Origin: JAXLRU01 sp046330935 | GTDB taxonomy: Bacteria; Actinomycetota; Actinomycetes; Actinomycetales; Kineosporiaceae | Reading direction: 5' to 3' | Assembly: GCA_046330935.1 (NCBI GenBank) | Contig: JAXLRU010000007.1 | Span: 124,001-188,000, forward strand | DNA: 64,000 nucleotides | Shown: one piece after another, positions 37,729-47,936 of the stretch | How positions within the stretch are numbered: position 1 is the stretch's first letter | How the letters are laid out: every line of letters starts with the position of its first letter | Notes under the pieces: generated by a model | Database searches by the model: none | What the model saw: only the letters and a program-made list of their open reading frames with translations | What the model was told of the DNA's origin: nothing | Translations under genes and position numbers: made by a program

Positions 37729-38150
37729 CCCGGAGGGGCGGCGGCCCGGGCGGGCACGTTCGCGACGGGAACGGGTGCCGGGACCGGCCGGGCCGAGGCG
37801 CCGCCGTCACCGGACACAGGGCCGGGAGCGGGCCGCACCGGCACGGGAGCGGGCCGCACCGGCACGGGAGTGGGCCGCACCGGCACGGCCGCGGGAAGCG
37901 GCGCGGCAGCCTCCGTCGGGGGCTGGTCCTGCCCACCGGCAACGGCCGCGGGCCGGGACGCACGCGCCCGGACGGCGTCGCTCACGTCGGCGAGGGCCCC
38001 GCGGGCCCGCTGGGCCTGCTCCCGCACGCGCTCGCGCCCCGAATCGCTGAGCAGGTCCTCCCCCTCGCGCAGGTGGGGCAGCGCCACCACCACGAGGACG
38101 ATCACCGCCAGCAACGAACACAGGGCCACGCCGATCACGAGGGGGGTCAC
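37725..38150 (-). CDS. Small single-pass membrane protein of unknown function
   Basis: 141 residues from GTG 38150: MTPLVIGVALCSLLAVIVLVVVALPHLREGEDLL (one N-terminal membrane helix), a helix GRERVREQAQRARGALADVSDAVRAR, then PVRPAPVP heptad repeats. An alternative GTG at 38231 overlaps the smc stop (GTGA) and would add 27 Pro/Leu/Arg-rich residues. Its stop overlaps the next small gene. The topology resembles small coiled membrane proteins encoded near smc/ftsY, but no family is recognised. Confidence 0.55.
   Translation of the reverse strand: MTPLVIGVALCSLLAVIVLVVVALPHLREGEDLLSDSGRERVREQAQRARGALADVSDAVRARASRPAAVAGGQDQPPTEAAAPLPAAVPVRPTPVPVRPAPVPVRPAPGPVSGDGGASARPVPAPVPVANVPARAAAPPG
37832..37893 (-). 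repeat. 21-bp tandem repeat in the small membrane protein gene
   Basis: About three copies of a 21-bp unit (period visible from 37832, 37853, 37874) encode PVPVRPA heptads in the C-terminal part of the protein at 37725-38150. Confidence 0.65.
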
Positions 38151-38227
38151 GCCCCTACCGTGCCCCGGAAGCGGCACGCGCGCCAAACGTGCTGGCAGGC
38201 CCGGCCGCAGGGAGGCGAGGGCGGGGA

Positions 38228-41200
38228 TCACGCGGGGGCGGCGGACTCCTCGCGCAGCCGCTGCGAGATGACGGTCGTGACGCCGTCGCCACGCATCGTG
38301 ACGCCGTAGAGCGCGTCGGCGACCTCCATCGTCCGCTTCTGGTGCGTGATGACGATGAGCTGGCTGGACTCCCGCAGCTCCTCGAAGATCGAGATCAGCC
38401 GACCCAGGTTGGTGTCGTCGAGGGCGGCCTCGACCTCGTCCATGACGTAGAACGGGCTGGGTCGCGCCTTGAAGATCGCGACGAGCAGCGCGACGGCGGT
38501 CAGCGAGCGCTCCCCACCGGACAGCAGCGACAGTCGCTTGACCTTCTTGCCGGGCGGGCGGGCCTCGACGTCCAGCCCCGTGGTGAGCATGTTGTCGGGG
38601 TCGGTGAGGATCAGGCGCCCCTCCCCGCCCGGGAACAGTCGCGCGAACACCCCTTCGAACTGGGCCGCCGTGTCGTGGAACGCCTCGGTGAACACCTGCT
38701 CGACCTTGGCGTCGACCTCCTTGACGATGTCCATCAGGTCGCGCCGCGTGGAGCGCAGGTCGTCGAGCTGGTCGTTGAGGAAGCGGTGGCGCTCCTCCAG
38801 CGCCGCGAACTCCTCCAGCGCCAGCGGGTTCACGGTGCCCAGCTGGGCCAGGCCCCGCTCGGCCGCGCGCAGCCGCTTCTCCTGCTCGGCGCGCACGTAG
38901 GGGCGGGTGATCGCCTCGCCGTCCGGGTCGGTCTCCCCCACGACCGGGACCATCCGGTCCGGGCCGTACTCGTCGACGAGCACCTCCGGGTCCATCCCGA
39001 GCTCGTCGGCGCTGCGCTGGCGCAGGGTCTCGATCCGGGCCCGCTGCTGCGCCCGGGCCAGCTCGTCGCGGTGCACGCTGTCGACGAGGCGCGCCTGCTC
39101 CTCCGCCAGGGCCTGGGCCTGGGTCCGCGCGGCGACGACCACCCGGTCGGCCGCCTGGCGCTGCTGCTCGGCGTCGGCGCGGGCGGCGGCCGCCTCGGCG
39201 AGGGCCTGCTCGACGCCGGCGACCACCTGCTCGACGGCCGACAGCACCGACGTCGCCGCCTCCGCCTGGTGGCGCCGCCGACGCGCCCGGGCCGCTGCCG
39301 CCTCCCGCGCCTGCAGCTCGGCCTCGGCGGCGCGCTCCAGGGAATCGGCCCGGCCGGCGAGGGCGCGAGCGCGCTCCTCCGCGGTGCGCAGCGCGAGCCG
39401 CGCCTCCATCTCGGCGGCGCGGGCGGCGGTGGCCCGGGCGGCCAGCTCGTCGCGGCGCGCCGTGGACGGCTCCTCCTCGGCGGTCTCCTCCGCGGCCTCC
39501 AGCCGGGCCTCCAGCTCCCCGAGGGCCAGCTGCGCCTCGGAGACCTGCCGCTGGGACGCCTCCAACGCCGACTCCTGGCGGGCGGCCTCGGCTGCGGCGG
39601 CGCGCGCCGTCTGGCCCAGCTGGCCCAGCTGCTCGGCGACCGCGGACATCCGGGCGTCGGAGTCGTGCAGGCGTTCGAGCGCGGCCTCCGCGTCCTCCGT
39701 GGCCGCGGTGAGGGCGGTGCGTGCGGCGGCGAGGGCGAAACGGGCCCGCTCGGCGCGGTGCCCGGCCTCCCGCACCTTCTCGGCCGCCTCGTCGACGGCG
39801 GCCTGGACCTCCAGCAGCGACGGGGCGGTGGCCGAACCCCCCAGCACGAGACCGTCGCCGACGACGTCGCCGGTCAGCGTGACGGCGCGGACGGGAGTTC
39901 CCGGACCCACCGCGGCGGTGACGAACCCGACGGCGTCGGCCAGGCTCGCCACGACGGCGACGCCGTCCAGCGCGGCGACCAGCGCCGGGAGGACGGCGTC
40001 GTCGGCACGGACGAGGTCGGCGGCCCAGCGGGCGCCCGCGGGCAGTGGGGGCCGCGGGCCGGAGGGCCCGCCGGCCGACGAGCGGGTCACGAGCAGGGCG
40101 GCGCGCCCGGCGTCGGCCTCGCGCAGGTGCTCGACGGCGGCCAGGGCGCTGCCGTGGTCCTCCACGAGGACGGCGTCGGCCGCCAGTCCCAACGCCGCCG
40201 CCACCGCGTTCTCGTAGCCGGCCTCCACCTGCACCAGCGCCGCGACGGAGCCGAGGACGCCGGACAGCCGGGTCGCGGCCGCGAGGACCGCCCCGCCGCC
40301 GTCCTTGCGGCGCAGCCCCAGCTCCAGCGCCTCCCTGCGGGCGGTCCAGGTGTCACGGTCGCGTTCGGCTTCACGCTCGGCGCGCTCGTGCGCGGCCGCC
40401 TCCTCACGGGCGGCCTCGACGCGCGCGTCGGCGCGCTCGTAGGCCTCGTCGAGGTCCTCCTCCCCCGCCTCGACGCCGGCGATCTGCGCCTCGAGGGCCA
40501 CGAACTCCGCCTGCGCGGCGCCCGCCCTGGCCCGTGCCTCCGCGATGGAGGTGCTCATCCGCTGCGCCTGTTCGGTCAGCGCCTCGATCCGGCTGCGGGC
40601 GGCGGCGACCTGCCCGGCGAGCCGGGCCAGGCCCTCGCGACGGTCGGCGGCGGCGCGCAGGAGGGCCGCGACCCGCTGCTGCTCGGCCTGCTCGGCCTGC
40701 TCGGCCTCGAACCTGGTGTCGCTGGCGGCGTCGAGCGTCTCCTGCGCGATCTCGACCTGCTCGGCGAGGGCCGCCTCCTGTTCGCGCACCGCCCGGGCCT
40801 GCGCCTGCAGCTCCGCGGGATCGCGCCCGGGGGCGCGTTCCGGTTCGGCGTCGGCGAGCAGGCGCAGGCGGTCGGCGGCGAGCGCTCCGGTCCCCCGGAG
40901 GCGGTCGCGCAGCGAGGTGAGCCGGTAGTAACGCTCCTGGGCCGCCTGCACCTGCGGGGACGCCGCCACGACGTCGTCCTCGGCGGCCGCCAGCCGCTCC
41001 CGGGCCGAAGCCAGCTGCTCGTCGACCTCCGCCCGCCGGGCGCGCACGGCGGCCTCGTCGGCGAGGTCGGCCTCGAGCGCGGCGGTGAGCTGGACCAGGT
41101 CGTCGGCGAGCAGCCGGGCCTTGGCATCGCGGAGGTCGGCCTGGACCACCTGGGCGCGCCGCGCCAGCTCGGCCTGACGGCCCAGCGGCTTGAGCTGGCG

Positions 41201-41797
41201 GCGGATCTCGGCGGTGAGGTCGGCGAGGCGGGTGAGGTTCGCCTCCATCGCCTCCAGCTTGCGCAGCGCCTTCTCCTTGCGCTTGCGGTGCTTGAGGACG
41301 CCGGCGGCCTCCTCGATGAAGGCGCGGCGGTCCTCGGGCGAGGCGTGCAGGACGGCGTCGAGCTGGCCCTGCCCGACGATGACGTGCATCTCGCGGCCGA
41401 TGCCGGAGTCGGAGAGCAGCTCCTGGATGTCCAGCAGCCGGCAGGCGGTGCCGTTGATCGCGTACTCGCTGCCGCCGGAGCGGAACATCGTGCGCGAGAT
41501 GGTGACCTCGGTGTAGTCGATCGGCAGCGCGCCGTCGGTGTTGTCGATGGTCAGCGCGACCTCGGCGCGGCCCAGCGGGGGCCGGCCCGAGGTGCCGGCG
41601 AAGATGACGTCCTCCATCTTGCCGCCGCGCAGGCTCTTGGCGCCCTGCTCGCCCATCACCCAGGCGAGGGCGTCGACGACGTTGGACTTGCCCGAGCCGT
41701 TGGGGCCCACGACGCACGTGATCCCGGGCTCCAGCCGCAGCGTCGTGGCCGACGCGAACGACTTGAAGCCGCGCAGGGTCAGGGTCTTCAGGTGCAC
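38228..41797 (-). CDS. smc: Chromosome segregation protein SMC
   Basis: 1189 residues. The N-terminal ATPase half has MHLKTLTLRGFKSFAS and Walker A GPNGSGKSNVVDALAWV. Two long Ala/Glu/Arg-rich coiled coils flank a hinge (about 495-660, with AVAAALGLAADAVLVEDHGSALAA). The C-terminal half carries the ABC signature LSLLSGGERSLTAVALL and Walker B FYVMDEVEAALDDTNLGRL. It works with ScpA/ScpB, which are not in the window. GTG start; divergent from the CapA-like gene. Confidence 0.97.
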   Translation of the reverse strand: MHLKTLTLRGFKSFASATTLRLEPGITCVVGPNGSGKSNVVDALAWVMGEQGAKSLRGGKMEDVIFAGTSGRPPLGRAEVALTIDNTDGALPIDYTEVTISRTMFRSGGSEYAINGTACRLLDIQELLSDSGIGREMHVIVGQGQLDAVLHASPEDRRAFIEEAAGVLKHRKRKEKALRKLEAMEANLTRLADLTAEIRRQLKPLGRQAELARRAQVVQADLRDAKARLLADDLVQLTAALEADLADEAAVRARRAEVDEQLASARERLAAAEDDVVAASPQVQAAQERYYRLTSLRDRLRGTGALAADRLRLLADAEPERAPGRDPAELQAQARAVREQEAALAEQVEIAQETLDAASDTRFEAEQAEQAEQQRVAALLRAAADRREGLARLAGQVAAARSRIEALTEQAQRMSTSIAEARARAGAAQAEFVALEAQIAGVEAGEEDLDEAYERADARVEAAREEAAAHERAEREAERDRDTWTARREALELGLRRKDGGGAVLAAATRLSGVLGSVAALVQVEAGYENAVAAALGLAADAVLVEDHGSALAAVEHLREADAGRAALLVTRSSAGGPSGPRPPLPAGARWAADLVRADDAVLPALVAALDGVAVVASLADAVGFVTAAVGPGTPVRAVTLTGDVVGDGLVLGGSATAPSLLEVQAAVDEAAEKVREAGHRAERARFALAAARTALTAATEDAEAALERLHDSDARMSAVAEQLGQLGQTARAAAAEAARQESALEASQRQVSEAQLALGELEARLEAAEETAEEEPSTARRDELAARATAARAAEMEARLALRTAEERARALAGRADSLERAAEAELQAREAAAARARRRRHQAEAATSVLSAVEQVVAGVEQALAEAAAARADAEQQRQAADRVVVAARTQAQALAEEQARLVDSVHRDELARAQQRARIETLRQRSADELGMDPEVLVDEYGPDRMVPVVGETDPDGEAITRPYVRAEQEKRLRAAERGLAQLGTVNPLALEEFAALEERHRFLNDQLDDLRSTRRDLMDIVKEVDAKVEQVFTEAFHDTAAQFEGVFARLFPGGEGRLILTDPDNMLTTGLDVEARPPGKKVKRLSLLSGGERSLTAVALLVAIFKARPSPFYVMDEVEAALDDTNLGRLISIFEELRESSQLIVITHQKRTMEVADALYGVTMRGDGVTTVISQRLREESAAPA

Positions 41798-42028
41798 GGG
41801 GGCGCACTCCGGCTGCGGGTGGGGCGGGCGAGGGACGTCGGTGCACGCGTGCGTGCTGCGTCACGGTAGCGCGGGCCGCGCCCGCGCAGGGCCGCAGCGT
41901 CACCGCGACACGACGCAGCGCGAGCGGACGGACGCGGTCGGTGCCGGGCCCCTTGACCCGATGGAGCATCATCGGTGGCGATCAGCGCCGCGGGACGGTG
42001 GCGCGAGCACGCGGGAGCGGAGGCCGGG

Positions 42029-43287
42029 ATGGGCACGGCAGGGGCACGGCGTCGCCGGGGCGGTGCGGTCGCGGTGCTCGCGGTCGTGAGCTGCCTTGCC
42101 GCGGGGGTGGGCGGGGCATCGCCCTCAAGGCGGTGCTGGTCCGCGACCGCGCGCCCGTGCGCACGGCCGCGGGCGGACCCGGGGCGTCCCTCGTGCCGAG
42201 CCCGTCGGCGTCGGCGTCGGCGACCCCCACGCCCTCCCCGACGACGCCCCCCAGCTTCGACATCGCCGTCTCGGGAGACCTGCTGATCCACTCGCCGGTC
42301 GCCGCCCAGGGGCGGCGAGACGCGGGCGGCTCGGGATACGACTTCCGCGCCATGCTCGCGCCCGTCGCGCCCGAGATCCGGGGGGCCGATCTGGCCCTGT
42401 GCCACGACGAGACGCCGATCTCGGCCGACAACAAGCGCCTGTCGGGCTACCCCATGTTCTGGGTCCCGCGCGAGCTCGCCACCGCGATCGAGGCGACCGG
42501 TTACGACGGCTGCTCGACGGCGTCCAACCACACCCTCGACCAGGGGGTCCCGGGGATCAAGGCGACCCTCGACACCCTCGACAAGGTCGGCGTGGGGCAC
42601 ACGGGCTCGGCCCGCATGCCCGAGGAGGCGCGCCAGGTCAAGATCTACGACGTCGGCGGCGTCAAAGTGGCTCACCTCTCCTACGCCTACGGGTTCAACG
42701 GCTTCAAGCCGCCGGCGGGCAAGGAATGGCTGGTCAACAAGATCGCCGTGCCCGCGATCCTGGAGCAGGCCCACCGGGCCCGCGAGCTCGGTGCCCAGCT
42801 CGTCGTCGTCTCGCTGCACTGGGGGGTCGAGTACCACGCGGCGCCCACGCCCGAGCAGCTCGAGGTGGCCGACCAGCTGACGGCCTCCGACGACGTCGAC
42901 GTCATCGTGGGCCACCACGCCCACGTGCTCCAGCCCATCCGCACCGTCAACGGCAAGCTCGTCGTGTTCGGTCTGGGCAACCTCCTGTCCGGGCAGTCCG
43001 GGCGGGCGGGCCTGCCGGCCGCGACCCAGGACGGCGCGGTCGTGCTGCTGCGCGCCGAGCCGGTTGCGGGCGACGGCGGGCAGGGGCCCCGGTACCGGGT
43101 GTCGCAGTACCGGGCGGTGCTCACGGTGGTGGAGCCGCGGACGTTCCGCGTGCGCCCGGTCCTGGCCGCGCTGGCCGACTCCTCGACCCCGGCGACCCTG
43201 CGGCGCGACGCGAAGGCGGCCCTGGCACGCCAGACCAAGGTGGACCCCGCCTACGGGAGCGGGCGATGGCTGAAGGTCGGTTCCTGA
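42029..43287 (+). CDS. CapA-family secreted metallophosphatase-like protein, apparent frameshift near the N-terminus
   Basis: The body matches poly-gamma-glutamate synthesis CapA/PgsA-like proteins: FDIAVSGDLLIHSPV, ALCHDETPIS, CSTASNHTLDQGVPGIKATL, VSLHWGVEYHAAPTPEQ, DVIVGHHAHVLQP and VFGLGNLLSGQ (calcineurin-like metal motifs). A signal peptide or anchor (MGTAGARRRRGGAVAVLAVV..., with GGAGG 5 bp before ATG 42029) lies in the -1-related frame. One missing G in the GGGG run at 42113-42116 would join them seamlessly (...AAGVGG / GIALKAVLVRD). Either a sequencing or biological indel has occurred, or translation begins at an internal GTG near 42131 without an export signal. Confidence 0.75.
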
Positions 43288-43344
43288 ATCCCGAACCGCT
43301 CGCCCTCGGGTGCGCCACGGTCAAGGCCCGCCCGCGTGGCCGCC

Positions 43345-43376
43345 GTCACGTGATCTCCGTCTCACCCCTACGTGAC
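43345..43376. other. Inverted repeat between the CapA-like gene and cydA
   Basis: GTCACGT (43345-43351) and ACGTGAC (43370-43376) form a 7-bp inverted repeat with an 18-bp spacer, 36 bp upstream of the DosR-like box. It could be a terminator of the preceding gene or a regulator site; no evidence decides. Confidence 0.3.
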
Positions 43377-43411
43377 CTGCGGCGACGCGCGTTCGCCGCC
43401 GAACGGCCGAC

Positions 43412-43425
43412 GGGACCTGAGTCCC
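43412..43425 (+). promoter_or_regulatory. DosR/DevR-box-like palindrome upstream of cydA
   Basis: GGGACCTGAGTCCC matches the mycobacterial DosR core GGGACTWWAGTCCC at 12 of 14 positions, with perfect GGGAC/GTCCC arms and a flanking C before and A after. It is 81 bp upstream of the cydA start. A DevR-like regulator and DevS-like kinase are encoded at the far end of the same cluster. Confidence 0.65.
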
Positions 43426-43506
43426 AATCTTGAGGCAAGTCTCACCAACAGACTGCACTGTGACGGCGAGCACGCCGGACGTCGACCGACCCCCGCGGGA
43501 GAGCGC

Positions 43507-44946
43507 GTGTCCACCCTTGACCTGTCCCGGTGGCAGTTCGGGATCACCACCGTGTACCACTTCCTGTTCGTCCCGCTGACGATCGGCCTGGCCCCGCTCG
43601 TCGCGATCATGCAGACGGTCTGGTACCGGACGGGTGACGTCCGCTGGCTGCGCATGACCAAGTTCTTCGGCAAGCTCTTCCTGATCAACTTCGCGATCGG
43701 CGTCGTCACCGGCATCGTGCAGGAGTTCCAGTTCGGCATGAACTGGAGCGAGTACTCGCGCTTCGTGGGCGACATCTTCGGCGCACCGCTGGCGATGGAG
43801 GGCCTCGCGGCCTTCTTCGTCGAGTCCACGTTCCTGGGGCTGTGGATCTTCGGGTGGGATCGCCTGCCCCGGCGGGTGCACCTGGCGACGATCTGGATCG
43901 CGGCCTTCGGCGTGAACCTCTCCGCCTACTTCATCATCGCCGCGAACTCCTTCATGCAGCACCCGGTCGGGGTGCGGTTCAACCCCGAGTCCGGGCGCGC
44001 GGAGCTGCAGTCGATCAGCAAGGTGCTCACGAACTCGACGACGCTGGCCGCGTTCCCCCACACCGTCACCGCCTCCTTCCTCACGGCCGCGACGTTCGTC
44101 GCCGGCATCGCGGGCTGGTGGCTGGTGCGTGCCGGGCGCACGGGCCGCACCGAGGACGTCGCGGCGTTCCGTCCGGTGTTCCGCCTCGCCCTGCTCGTCG
44201 TGCTGATCGCCGGCATCGGCGTGGCGGTCTCCGGTGACGCGCAGGCCAAGCTGATGTTCAAGCAGCAGCCGATGAAGATGGCCGCCGCAGAGGCGCTGTG
44301 CTCCACCGAGAGCTCCGCGGGCTTCAGCGTCTTCGCCGTCGGCGACGTCTCCAACAGCTGCGACGTGCGCACCCTGAACATCCCCGGCCTCACGTCGTGG
44401 CTGGCCACGGGCGACGCCGACGCCACGGTCAAGGGCGTCAACGACCTTCAGGAGGAGTACGTCCAGAAGTACGGCGAGGGCGAGTACAAGCCGATCCTCG
44501 CGGCCACGTACTGGAACTTCCGGCTGATGATCGGGTTCGGGGTGGGCAGCGCCCTCCTCGCCCTGCTGGGCCTGTGGTTCACCCGCAAGGGCGCCGCCCC
44601 GACGTCCGCACGCTTCGGCACCTTCGCGCTGATCGCCGTCGTCACGCCGTTCCTCGCCAACAGCGCCGGCTGGATCTTCACGGAGATGGGCCGCCAGCCG
44701 TGGATCGTCGCGCCCAACCCGACGGGCCTGGCCGACGTCCGCCTGCTGGTCTCCCAGGGCGTGTCCCAGCTGGATGCGTGGGAGGTGCTCGTCTCGCTGA
44801 TCACCTTCACGGCGGTCTACGGCGTCCTCGCCGTCGTCTGGTTCGTGCTGATGCGCCGCTACACCGTCGAGGGTGCGCCACAGCTCGACGAGGCCGCTGC
44901 CGCCGAGGACGCGGTCGAGGACAAGCCGCTCACCTTCGCCTACTGA
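43507..44946 (+). CDS. cydA: Cytochrome bd ubiquinol oxidase subunit I
   Basis: 479 residues; catalytic haem subunit of the high-affinity bd oxidase. Ligand residues match E. coli CydA: His in TTVYHFLFVPLT (haem b595 side), paired Glu residues in MEGLAAFFVEST, His in FPHTVTASFLT and the R-x-M of NFRLMIGFG (haem b558). The short Q-loop keeps QPMKMAAAEAL (Lys and Glu for quinol), and EMGRQPWIVAP is intact. GTG at 43507 with GGGAGAG upstream. First gene of cydABDC and sensor kinase; a DosR-like box precedes it. Confidence 0.97.
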   Translation: MSTLDLSRWQFGITTVYHFLFVPLTIGLAPLVAIMQTVWYRTGDVRWLRMTKFFGKLFLINFAIGVVTGIVQEFQFGMNWSEYSRFVGDIFGAPLAMEGLAAFFVESTFLGLWIFGWDRLPRRVHLATIWIAAFGVNLSAYFIIAANSFMQHPVGVRFNPESGRAELQSISKVLTNSTTLAAFPHTVTASFLTAATFVAGIAGWWLVRAGRTGRTEDVAAFRPVFRLALLVVLIAGIGVAVSGDAQAKLMFKQQPMKMAAAEALCSTESSAGFSVFAVGDVSNSCDVRTLNIPGLTSWLATGDADATVKGVNDLQEEYVQKYGEGEYKPILAATYWNFRLMIGFGVGSALLALLGLWFTRKGAAPTSARFGTFALIAVVTPFLANSAGWIFTEMGRQPWIVAPNPTGLADVRLLVSQGVSQLDAWEVLVSLITFTAVYGVLAVVWFVLMRRYTVEGAPQLDEAAAAEDAVEDKPLTFAY

Positions 44947-44982
44947 CGATCCCGCACCGACGAATCGCTTCTGGAGAGACCC

Positions 44983-46050
<1,068 letters not shown>

Positions 46051-46054
46051 CCCC

Positions 46055-46113
46055 GCGGGCACGGAGGTGCCCGCAGCGAGGGGGCGGTGACCACGCGGTC
46101 GCCGCCCCCTCGC
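46055..46113 (+). terminator. Two tandem hairpins between cydB and cydD
   Basis: First hairpin: 8-bp perfect stem, 46055-46062 with 46067-46074, 4-nt loop. Second: 17-bp stem, 46076-46092 with 46097-46113, 4-nt loop (one U-G pair). They begin 4 bp after the cydB stop. They may terminate or partly attenuate transcription, so cydDC would be expressed below cydAB, or stabilise cydAB mRNA. No T-tract follows. Confidence 0.65.
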
Positions 46114-46175
46114 GCGTGCGGGACGGCGTCCTCCCCCGGTCCGGCGCAGGTTCCCCGAGGGGGCATCATCGAAGG

Positions 46176-47936
46176 GTGTCCTCTCCCCCAGCGACGGCAC
46201 CCGGCACCCGGGTCCGCCCGCTCGACCCGCGCCTGCTCGCCCACGCCCGCGCCGCCCGCGGCTACGTCGTCCTCACGGCCGCCGTCGGGCTGCTCACCGC
46301 GGTCGTGGTCGTCGCCTCCGCCCTGCTGACCGCGCGGGTGGTGGCCGCGGTCGCCATGGACGGCGCCGGGTGGGACGACGTGCGCGACGACATCGTGGCG
46401 CTGGCCGCGCTCGTGGCCGCCCGCGTCGGTCTGACCTGGGTGCAGGAGCGGTGGGCGCACCGTGCCGCCACGAGGGTGATCGCCCAGCTGCGCCACGCCG
46501 TTCTGGCGCGGGTGGCGAGCGTCGGCCCGGCCGCCACCGACGGCGACCGCGGCCCCGCGCTGGCCACGCTCACCACCCGCGGTCTCGATGCGCTCGAGGG
46601 CTACCTCGTGCGCTACCTGCCCCAGCTCCTGCTCGTCTCGACCGTCACCCCGCTGGTGCTCGGCGTCATCGTGTGGCACGACCGGATCGCCGCCGTCACG
46701 ATCCTGATCACGCTGCCGCTGGTGCCGCTGTTCATGGCGCTCATCGGGATGGCCACCCAGGCCCAGGCACAGCGGCGGCTGCGCAGCATGCAGCGGCTCG
46801 GCGCCCAGGTGCTCGACCTCGTGGCCGGACTGCCGACGCTGCGGGCGCTGGGCCGCGAGCGCGGCCAGGCGGTGCGCGTGCGCGAGGCCGGCGAGCAGTA
46901 CCGGCGCGCGACGATGCGCACGCTGCGCACGGCGTTCCTGTCGGCCCTCGTCCTGGAGACCCTCACCACGATCGCGGTGGCGATGGTGGCCGTGGGGATC
47001 GGGCTGCGGCTGCTCGGTGGCGGCCTCGACCTTCGCACCGGACTCGCCGTGCTGATCCTGACTCCCGAGGTGTACCTGCCGCTGCGCATGGTGGGCCTGC
47101 ACTTCCACGCCAGCGCCGACGGGCTGGCGGCCGCGAGCCAGGCCTTCGAGGTGCTCGACGCCCCGGCTCCGCAGCGGGGGGCGAGGCCCGCGCCGGACCT
47201 CGCGGGGTGCGACGTCCTCCTGGACGGGGTGGGCGTCGTGCACAGCGGCAGGGCGCGACGCACGCCCGACGCCTTGACCGCCCGGATCACGCCGGGACGG
47301 GTCCTGGCACTGGCGGGCCCCAGCGGGTGCGGCAAGACGACCGCGGTGTCGGTGCTGCTCGGGCTGCGCTCCTCACAGGAGGGGCGCGTGCTCGCCGTGC
47401 CTCGCGGCGGGACGGCGGAGGACCCCGCCGCCGTCGACCTGCGCGAGGTGGATCCGGCCACCTGGTGGCCGCAGTTCGCTTGGGTGCCCCAGCGACCCGT
47501 CCTGGTGCCCGGCACCCTGCTGGACAACGTCCTCCTGGGGCGGTCCTCCCCCGAGGCGTCGGTGCTCGCGCAGGTGGCGACCGACAGCGGGCTCGGTGAG
47601 GTGCTCGCCGGCGCCCCCCAGGGCTGGGCCACGCGCATCGGGACCGGTGGGATGGGCCTGTCGGCGGGGCAGCGCCAGCGGCTCGGGCTGGCCCGGGCGC
47701 TGCTGCACCCCGCCGCCGTGGTGGTGCTCGACGAACCGACCGCCCACCTCGATGCCGCCACCCAGGAGCTGGTGCACACCACCGTCACAGGCCTCGCCGC
47801 GCGGGGAGCCGCCGTCGTTCTCGTCGCCCACCGCCCCGAGCTGCTGGCCCTCGCCGACGAGGTCGTCCACGTCCACGCCGCCCGGCTGCCCGCGGCCCTT
47901 GAAGCTCGGGCCGCCACGGTGGGGGTGCTCGCGTGA
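46176..47936 (+). CDS. cydD: Thiol-reductant ABC exporter subunit CydD
   Basis: 586 residues: ABC transmembrane domain (about 25-320) then ATPase with Walker A LAGPSGCGKTTAVSVLLGL, Q-loop region WWPQFAWVPQRPVLVPGTLLDN, signature LSAGQRQRLGLARALLHP, Walker B VVVLDEPTAHLD and a switch His. CydDC exports cysteine/glutathione and is needed for bd-oxidase assembly. The GTG at 46176 is chosen as the first codon before the conserved RPLDPRLLAHARAARGYV; its ribosome-binding site is weak. It is coupled to cydC through GTGA. Confidence 0.93.
   Translation: MSSPPATAPGTRVRPLDPRLLAHARAARGYVVLTAAVGLLTAVVVVASALLTARVVAAVAMDGAGWDDVRDDIVALAALVAARVGLTWVQERWAHRAATRVIAQLRHAVLARVASVGPAATDGDRGPALATLTTRGLDALEGYLVRYLPQLLLVSTVTPLVLGVIVWHDRIAAVTILITLPLVPLFMALIGMATQAQAQRRLRSMQRLGAQVLDLVAGLPTLRALGRERGQAVRVREAGEQYRRATMRTLRTAFLSALVLETLTTIAVAMVAVGIGLRLLGGGLDLRTGLAVLILTPEVYLPLRMVGLHFHASADGLAAASQAFEVLDAPAPQRGARPAPDLAGCDVLLDGVGVVHSGRARRTPDALTARITPGRVLALAGPSGCGKTTAVSVLLGLRSSQEGRVLAVPRGGTAEDPAAVDLREVDPATWWPQFAWVPQRPVLVPGTLLDNVLLGRSSPEASVLAQVATDSGLGEVLAGAPQGWATRIGTGGMGLSAGQRQRLGLARALLHPAAVVVLDEPTAHLDAATQELVHTTVTGLAARGAAVVLVAHRPELLALADEVVHVHAARLPAALEARAATVGVLA

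Noticed and set aside
38189..41869. A 1226-codon open frame on the plus strand across smc
   Set aside because: It is the antisense shadow of smc in very G+C-rich DNA; its translation is Arg/Gly/Leu low complexity with no domain, while smc has all ATPase motifs.
41953..41985. TTGACC as a -35 element for the CapA-like gene
   Set aside because: No TAnnnT hexamer is found 16-19 bp downstream, so no promoter is called.
43425..43506. Rex (NADH-responsive) operator in front of cydA
   Set aside because: TGTGACGGCGAGCAC at about 43461 has only one good half-site; it does not form the TGTGA-n6-TCACA palindrome.
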